The position numbers and the translations under genes were made by a program. The notes under the pieces are model-generated. The model was not told where the DNA came from. It ran no database searches and saw nothing but the letters and a program-made list of their open reading frames with translations. A DNA stretch of 64,000 nt from Straminergon stramineum (taxonomy: Eukaryota > Streptophyta > Bryopsida > Hypnales > Calliergonaceae), in contig OY987269.1 in the NCBI GenBank assembly GCA_963920665.1, forward strand, positions 14,262,501 through 14,326,500, in the 5' to 3' direction. Numbering within the stretch: the first letter of the stretch is position 1; every line of letters begins with the position of its first letter. Of this stretch, positions 59,091-64,000 are shown piece after piece.

Positions 59091-59539
59091 ACACTCCTCC
59101 AAGTTCAAAAATGTTTAGAAAGTTCAGTTTATGAATTCAGCTCTAGAGGAATAGCTTCAACTCAAAATGCAGAATTTACACTACTATAGATGTTTGTGAT
59201 GAACCAACCTGGTCTTAGTCAACTGTTGTTCTGGGGTTAACCTTGTAAAGATGGGCCTATGACCATTGATTTGAAGCTTCAATTGTCATTACTCTATTTT
59301 CTGCCATTTTGCAATTAGATATGAGTGAAAAAAAATTTAATTTATTTTTCAGAGATGAAGTCATTTGTATACTACAAGTTTTAAAATTTTAAAATTTATT
59401 GGAGAAAATTTGAAATTACTGTGAACTTCTTAAGAAAAAAATTTAAAAAATTCATATCAAATACAAAATATACTTAAAAAATAAGAAACTTTCACCATAT
59501 ACTTATATTATAGTTTAGAATAGCATGGTATAAACCAAA
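59091..59539. other. AT-rich spacer, B copy
   Basis: Aligned with 11773-12239. Nothing coding was seen. Confidence 0.4.
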
Positions 59540-60760
59540 GTTATCGTGTCACAGTAAGGACGCTGCGGACCCCAACACGACATGGTCCCCAACACCGTAT
59601 GAGTGACTCAGCCATGGGTAACTGGGAAGACTTTGACAAAACTTTTGCTCAACTTACCTTACCTTACTGTGTCAGTGTCTTGGATCCCTTGGATCCCTGC
59701 CAGGCCACCTGTAGCTGGCAGGCTTGTACTCTTTTCTTTTTGCAATGAACCCCTGTTTCACTTGTTTCAAAAAACGAACAAAACGTTTCATTTGTTTCAA
59801 AAAAAAAACAAAAAAAAAACGAACAAAAACTTACCTTACTGGCAGTACAGTAAGTTTCTGTAGAGACCTGCAGATTATCGTGTGGAATTCTGAAATCTGG
59901 CCAAGCATTTCAACAGCACGGATCCCCAGCATTGGAAACGGTCCTAGAATAGTACTCTTCACGTGGGGAAGGCAGTCCCACATGAATTAAATGTTCCTTT
60001 AAATTATTGCCCGACTACCAACTACGACTGGGTCACGGGTGCAGCAAGACTACCATACCCCTGTCCCTGGCTCCTTCACAGTTCACGCTGGCTATGGCGC
60101 TCTTCCGTCTCTTCGAACTCTGCGACTAAGTTATGCTACTCTTCCCAGTCTGGGTGTTGTTGCCGCCGTGATTCTCATCAAGCCTTTGCACCTTCGAAGC
60201 TACAGTCCATCGTCTGAACATCTCCACGTGCATGTTCACACTCTCATCGTTCGTGCAAACTTTCCTGCATCGTTGCTTCCACAGTCGGCATCTGGGTACT
60301 GACTCTAGCTCTGTAAGTTTCGCATTCTTGGGATTGTGTCATCGTTCAGTGAAGTAGCTTATCTTCACTTCCTCGCCAGTTTTTCTCTGTTTGACACCAC
60401 AAAGGTGGATTGTGGAGTTGGGAGCTCCAGATCTGGATGTCGAGAGAGTTTGGTATCAAGTTTGCTTTGTGTTGGTGTTCGTTTCCGTCCTTTTGTTGGA
60501 AGTGACATCCGAACTCCTGTCGCCCTTGTGTTTCTAGCATGTGTGGTACCTTCGGTGGTAGCCTGTTGGCTTCTTCTTTGCTGCGTTATTTTAACGCTGG
60601 AGTTTCAAACTAATGACGCAAGATGGCAGATCGTCTTCCTATTTCTTGTTGAGAGTGGGAGCTGGTGCTACGTTTCTTGGGGAATTCGGGCGCTCCTCTC
60701 CCTTGCAACTAGACCCACATCGCATGTAAGGTGTGTATTCTAAATGGACCCAAAGATTGT
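59540..60760 (+). promoter_or_regulatory. Conserved GC-richer block upstream of NLR B
   Basis: Counterpart of 12240-13400. B has extra TTTCA/poly-A sequence near 59780-59830 and a 12-bp insertion (GGTACCTTCGGT type) near 60545. Any single long frame is altered between copies, which argues against a protein gene and for a promoter or 5' untranslated exon. Confidence 0.35.
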
Positions 60761-61339
60761 TCCAAATTAATAATCTTCCATTATTAAAGTTGTTTCCAAG
60801 CCATCATGTGTTTTTCTTTTTTCACTTTTCTAATTGTGGATGTATGGCATGGTGTGTCTCTCTCTATTGCAAGGATAGTGAGGGAATGTCACCACTCATT
60901 TCACCAGTGAGTGCATTAATAACTTCCCATTTGGGTATTGTCATTATCAACCATATCCCATACATATATCTGTATGTCATACCATATTAGTATTTGGATT
61001 AACATATTTGTATTATATATAATCTCGCACACCATACATGTACTCATATGTTATACCGTATCAATTATATAATAGACGTGTATTTTGTAAATGATATTTG
61101 TTTGTATATAATGTATTTATTCTATCAATCGAATTTATATCAAAGTTTTTTTGGTTGAGGTTTTGGGGTGTGTATGTGGAGGGGTGGGATATAGGTGAGT
61201 TATGTGATTTATTTTTTTTGATGAAATTTTAATGACGAGAAGTGGAGGGTAAGGAGGGGATGTCTCTTATCAAGAGATGGTAGATGAATGCATCCAATAG
61301 GATGGGATAAGAAGAAACCAATGGCAAATGGAATTAAGG

Positions 61340-62276
61340 ATTCACCCCTAAAGTTCCATGATAATGTTTTCATTGCAAATGCTTCAAAACTATCATTTTA
61401 AGTGCAAGTACCAAATTATTGAAAAATAACTTTTTTTTGACACACATATGACCATAGGATCTTGTAGTATGTTAACTTGAAAACATTTGGTGAAAATTTT
61501 AGAGGTTTTCACTGCATGGATTGTAATATATAAGCATTCAAATTCACAAGAATTATTTTTTTGGCCCAACAAAAAATAAGGTAGTTGCAATTCACGAGCT
61601 TGGTTTTCTATGAAAAAATGTTCAAAATGGTGGTGCTTCTTTGGATTATTTTTCCTAGACAAGTTGGCCACATGCTTGAAAATTTTTAAATCATTTGGAA
61701 TAGTACAACATATAGGAAAAAAATATTAAATGGACAATAGTAGAGGATGGTTGAAAATATTAAATTTTTAAGAATTTAAATATGGAATTGAAAAATGCCA
61801 ATCCCAATGGTTGTAATGTTTTAATAAATAATCTTCATCCAATGATTTTATTTTTTTTCAGAAATATTGAAAATTGAAAAAGACAAAGGACTTTGAAGTT
61901 TATTTTAGAGTAGAAAATCCAGAACTGCCCACAAACAAAAAATCCTCATAACTCTTAACTCATTGATCAAAACGGAATGATTCAAAGCTTTTGACATATA
62001 CATAACTCTAGAAAATCAATTTCAAATTTTTCTTTTGAAAAAAAATGATTTTTTCTAATTTGCTTGAACTACCTATTTATGAAAAAAAGCAACATATTAG
62101 GACATAACTTTTGACTCGTAAATCCAAATGTCATTAAATTTTGGTCATATGAAAGATATTCCTTGTCCCCACCTTCTACTAAAATTTGGGCCAAAAATAT
62201 GGAAATTTCTAGTCACACGTACTTGTCCCAAAATTTTCTGTAGCCAAAAAATGCATGTTGGTCCTTTAGGGGTTAA
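61340..62276. repeat. 0.9-kb dispersed repeat, copy B2
   Basis: Begins ATTCACCCCTAAAG and ends CTTTAGGGGTTAA. It is the duplicate of 14062-14988. Confidence 0.75.
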
Positions 62277-63118
62277 AAGAGCACGTTGTTCCAACCATGG
62301 ATGGAGGATAGATAATAATTTTGAAACAAGTGAAGGATACGTTATGAATCATGATTCTTTAATGAAGTCATGAAACTTATGTAAGAGTAAGTAGATTTAT
62401 TGCTTCTAGTTGAGGTGAAGTAGTTTGGTTTTGAATTGTTGCTTGGGTCCATTTGTGGGATCAACTTTATTGTAATTGCTTCCATTCCACTATTCAAGGA
62501 GTCCCAATGTCTTACATAAAATCATGCACAAATTTGAACAATTACTAAGTAAACTTAGATTTTTGAAGTTGATGTATTATGTTGGACATTGTTAATGTAT
62601 CCAATTTGTATCTAATTCAAATGTGTCATTTGTGAATCTTGTTCAATGATGTTCCAATTGGTTGACTTTCAATTCCCAATGAATATTGAATCCTACTTTC
62701 AACTATCCAAATATTGTATTATTCATGTGTATTTAGATCATAATCTTTGTTCTAGTTTAGAATGCACTCTTTAATACCAATTGTTGTACATTATCAAAAT
62801 TATTAATCATTTCTTGTAGATTTATTGATTCTATATTTTGTAATGTTAACGTCAAGTTTTGATACTTATTTAATTTGGATAAGATTGTTGTATTTTGTAA
62901 TTGTTAATTATTGTATGATAGTAGATTTGTTTCAATATTGGTAAATAGTTTTGATAGAACTCTTTACAGGAAGTGATTTCAAATGTATTAGGAAATTGAA
63001 GTTTTTGGGGGCCCATGCTATTTTTTTCTTATTTGAATGTTATGTTCTAACTATTTTCTTTGGATTTGTTTTGAAGTTATTGTAGATCTTTGATATATTT
63101 CTCCATTTGCTCCAAAAA
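62277..63118 (+). promoter_or_regulatory. 5' flank of NLR copy B
   Basis: Aligned with 14989-15829, diverged by about 3% by eye. No definite core promoter element was chosen. Confidence 0.4.
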
Positions 63119-64000
63119 ATGGCATGCTTTTGGATGTGGATTGCAATTTTCGTCATATTGGCTATCTTCACACTTTGGAGATATAAGGGTTTTGCATGGT
63201 TTACCAGGTGAGCATAAACACTCTTTAGTAATAGTTAGGGATTGGAAATAGATGTTAGAATATTGTAGTGATCAAATTATCAAGTTCTTTGTATAGCTGT
63301 CTATTTGATTTACATCAATCTTTATAAACAATCTTGTTTTAAGCATTTATGTATGTAATTAAGCTAAGTATGTACTCTTATTTCTATATGATATATAGCA
63401 ACTCTATGACTATTGTTCAATGAAATTCAATTTGTTGAATGTGTTGGATTTTTCAAATTCATACTAGAGGGTAATTGGTTTCACTATCTCTTGTCATGAT
63501 ATCTCATTGATTGAGGATATTATATACTCTATAGGAAAGATAAGGATTTCTCCCGAGTACAAAGTGGGTATTACGAAAGACTACACAATGATATACCCCA
63601 TCTCGAGGAATGTTGGAAGACTTTGAATGCATCTTCCAAAGAGAAAGTTTTGAATAAAAATCAATGTGTACATCTTTTGGACAAACTCATACAAGCCATG
63701 AAGGGGATTGACAAAATGTTGTCAATAGCTACTGTGGATCTCAAATTCCAATTTATATGTGAAGAATTCTTTGTTCTTCAAAAGAAAGTAGAGATTGTGA
63801 GAAACAATTGCATTGAAGAAGAGCGATGGTGTCATTCGGTAGTATTTCAACTCCAAAACAAAGAGACTTTTCGTGAGCTACTTTTAGATCTCAAGTGTTG
63901 TTATGATACAACAAGGGAAATGTACTTATTCCACCATCCGGATCAATCCAATGAGATCCTACCTATTCAATTTGATGCAGCTACGTATGATCAAGTGCTT
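63119..64000 (+). CDS. NLR copy B, exons 1 and 2 (partial, runs off the window)
   Basis: Exon 1 at 63119-63207 encodes the membrane-anchor peptide and ends at the same GTGAGC donor as copy A. Exon 2 starts at 63535 after ATAG and stays open to 64000 through the helical pre-kinase region. I counted roughly a dozen residue changes from copy A, several of them charge changing (for example Lys to Glu near 63813). No lesion is seen, but all copy A lesions lie farther downstream. Whether copy B is functional and carries the ZZ finger depends on sequence beyond the window. Confidence 0.8.

Larger units (their letters stand above)
41434..64000. repeat. Segmental duplication, unit B (cut by window end)
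   Basis: Direct copy of 1-16712. The B-specific additions are a copia element (48889-58647), about 230 bp near 45710-45942 that A1 lost, and small insertions near 59780, 60550 and 61300. It lacks the 7034-11142 element. It ends inside exon 2 of NLR copy B. Confidence 0.95.

Overview
The window is nuclear DNA of a land plant: long AT-rich intergenic stretches, nested LTR retrotransposons, a CACTA transposon, MITE-like repeats, and one family of intron-containing resistance-type genes. The gene is a kinase-NBS-LRR (PNL-type NLR). That class is best known from mosses and other non-flowering plants, so a bryophyte-like source is my inference; no ribosomal, organellar or barcode sequence is present to prove it.

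Layout. The window is built on a direct segmental duplication. Unit A (1-16712) pairs with unit B (41434-64000, cut by the window end). Each unit runs from about 7 kb of AT-rich spacer, through a short coding-like remnant and a GC-richer block, to an NLR gene. Copy A of the NLR (15830-23265, + strand, four exons) is complete in outline: membrane-anchor exon, helical region and protein kinase, NBS, about 47 nearly identical 24-residue LRRs, and a C-terminal ZZ-type zinc finger. It carries two kinds of lesion: in-frame stops at 17307, 22304 and 22592, and one-base frame losses near 17815, 20695 and 22700. It is therefore called a pseudogene. Copy B (63119-64000) is open as far as it can be read.

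Mobile DNA. Unit A carries a 0.54-kb inverted-repeat element (7034-11142) split by a very young LTR element (7543-11102; LTRs that look identical, TSD TTGCA) whose only gene is an intact coiled-coil ORF. Downstream of NLR A lies a defective CACTA element (23982-29799; TSD ATG) with a 46-bp satellite inside. Between the units lies a GC-rich, CpG-rich insertion (35895-39279; TG..CA ends, TSD TATTT) with its own TATA box and a gag-like or unknown ORF broken by one stop codon, but no LTR pair that I can find. Unit B carries a Ty1-copia element (48889-58647, minus strand, TSD GTGTC) whose pol is intact and whose primer site matches the anticodon arm of initiator tRNA-Met. Its gag-pol frame is split by a second TG..CA insertion (52569-56738, TSD CCTCC).

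How it fits together. This looks like a young tandem NLR cluster in which the LRR exon grows by unequal exchange, units are homogenised by conversion, and retroelements differentiate the copies. The most unusual features are the TM-kinase-NBS-LRR-ZZ architecture, a nonsense codon copied by LRR duplication, a step in A/B divergence near 4.28 kb, and several ORF-bearing non-autonomous retroelements.
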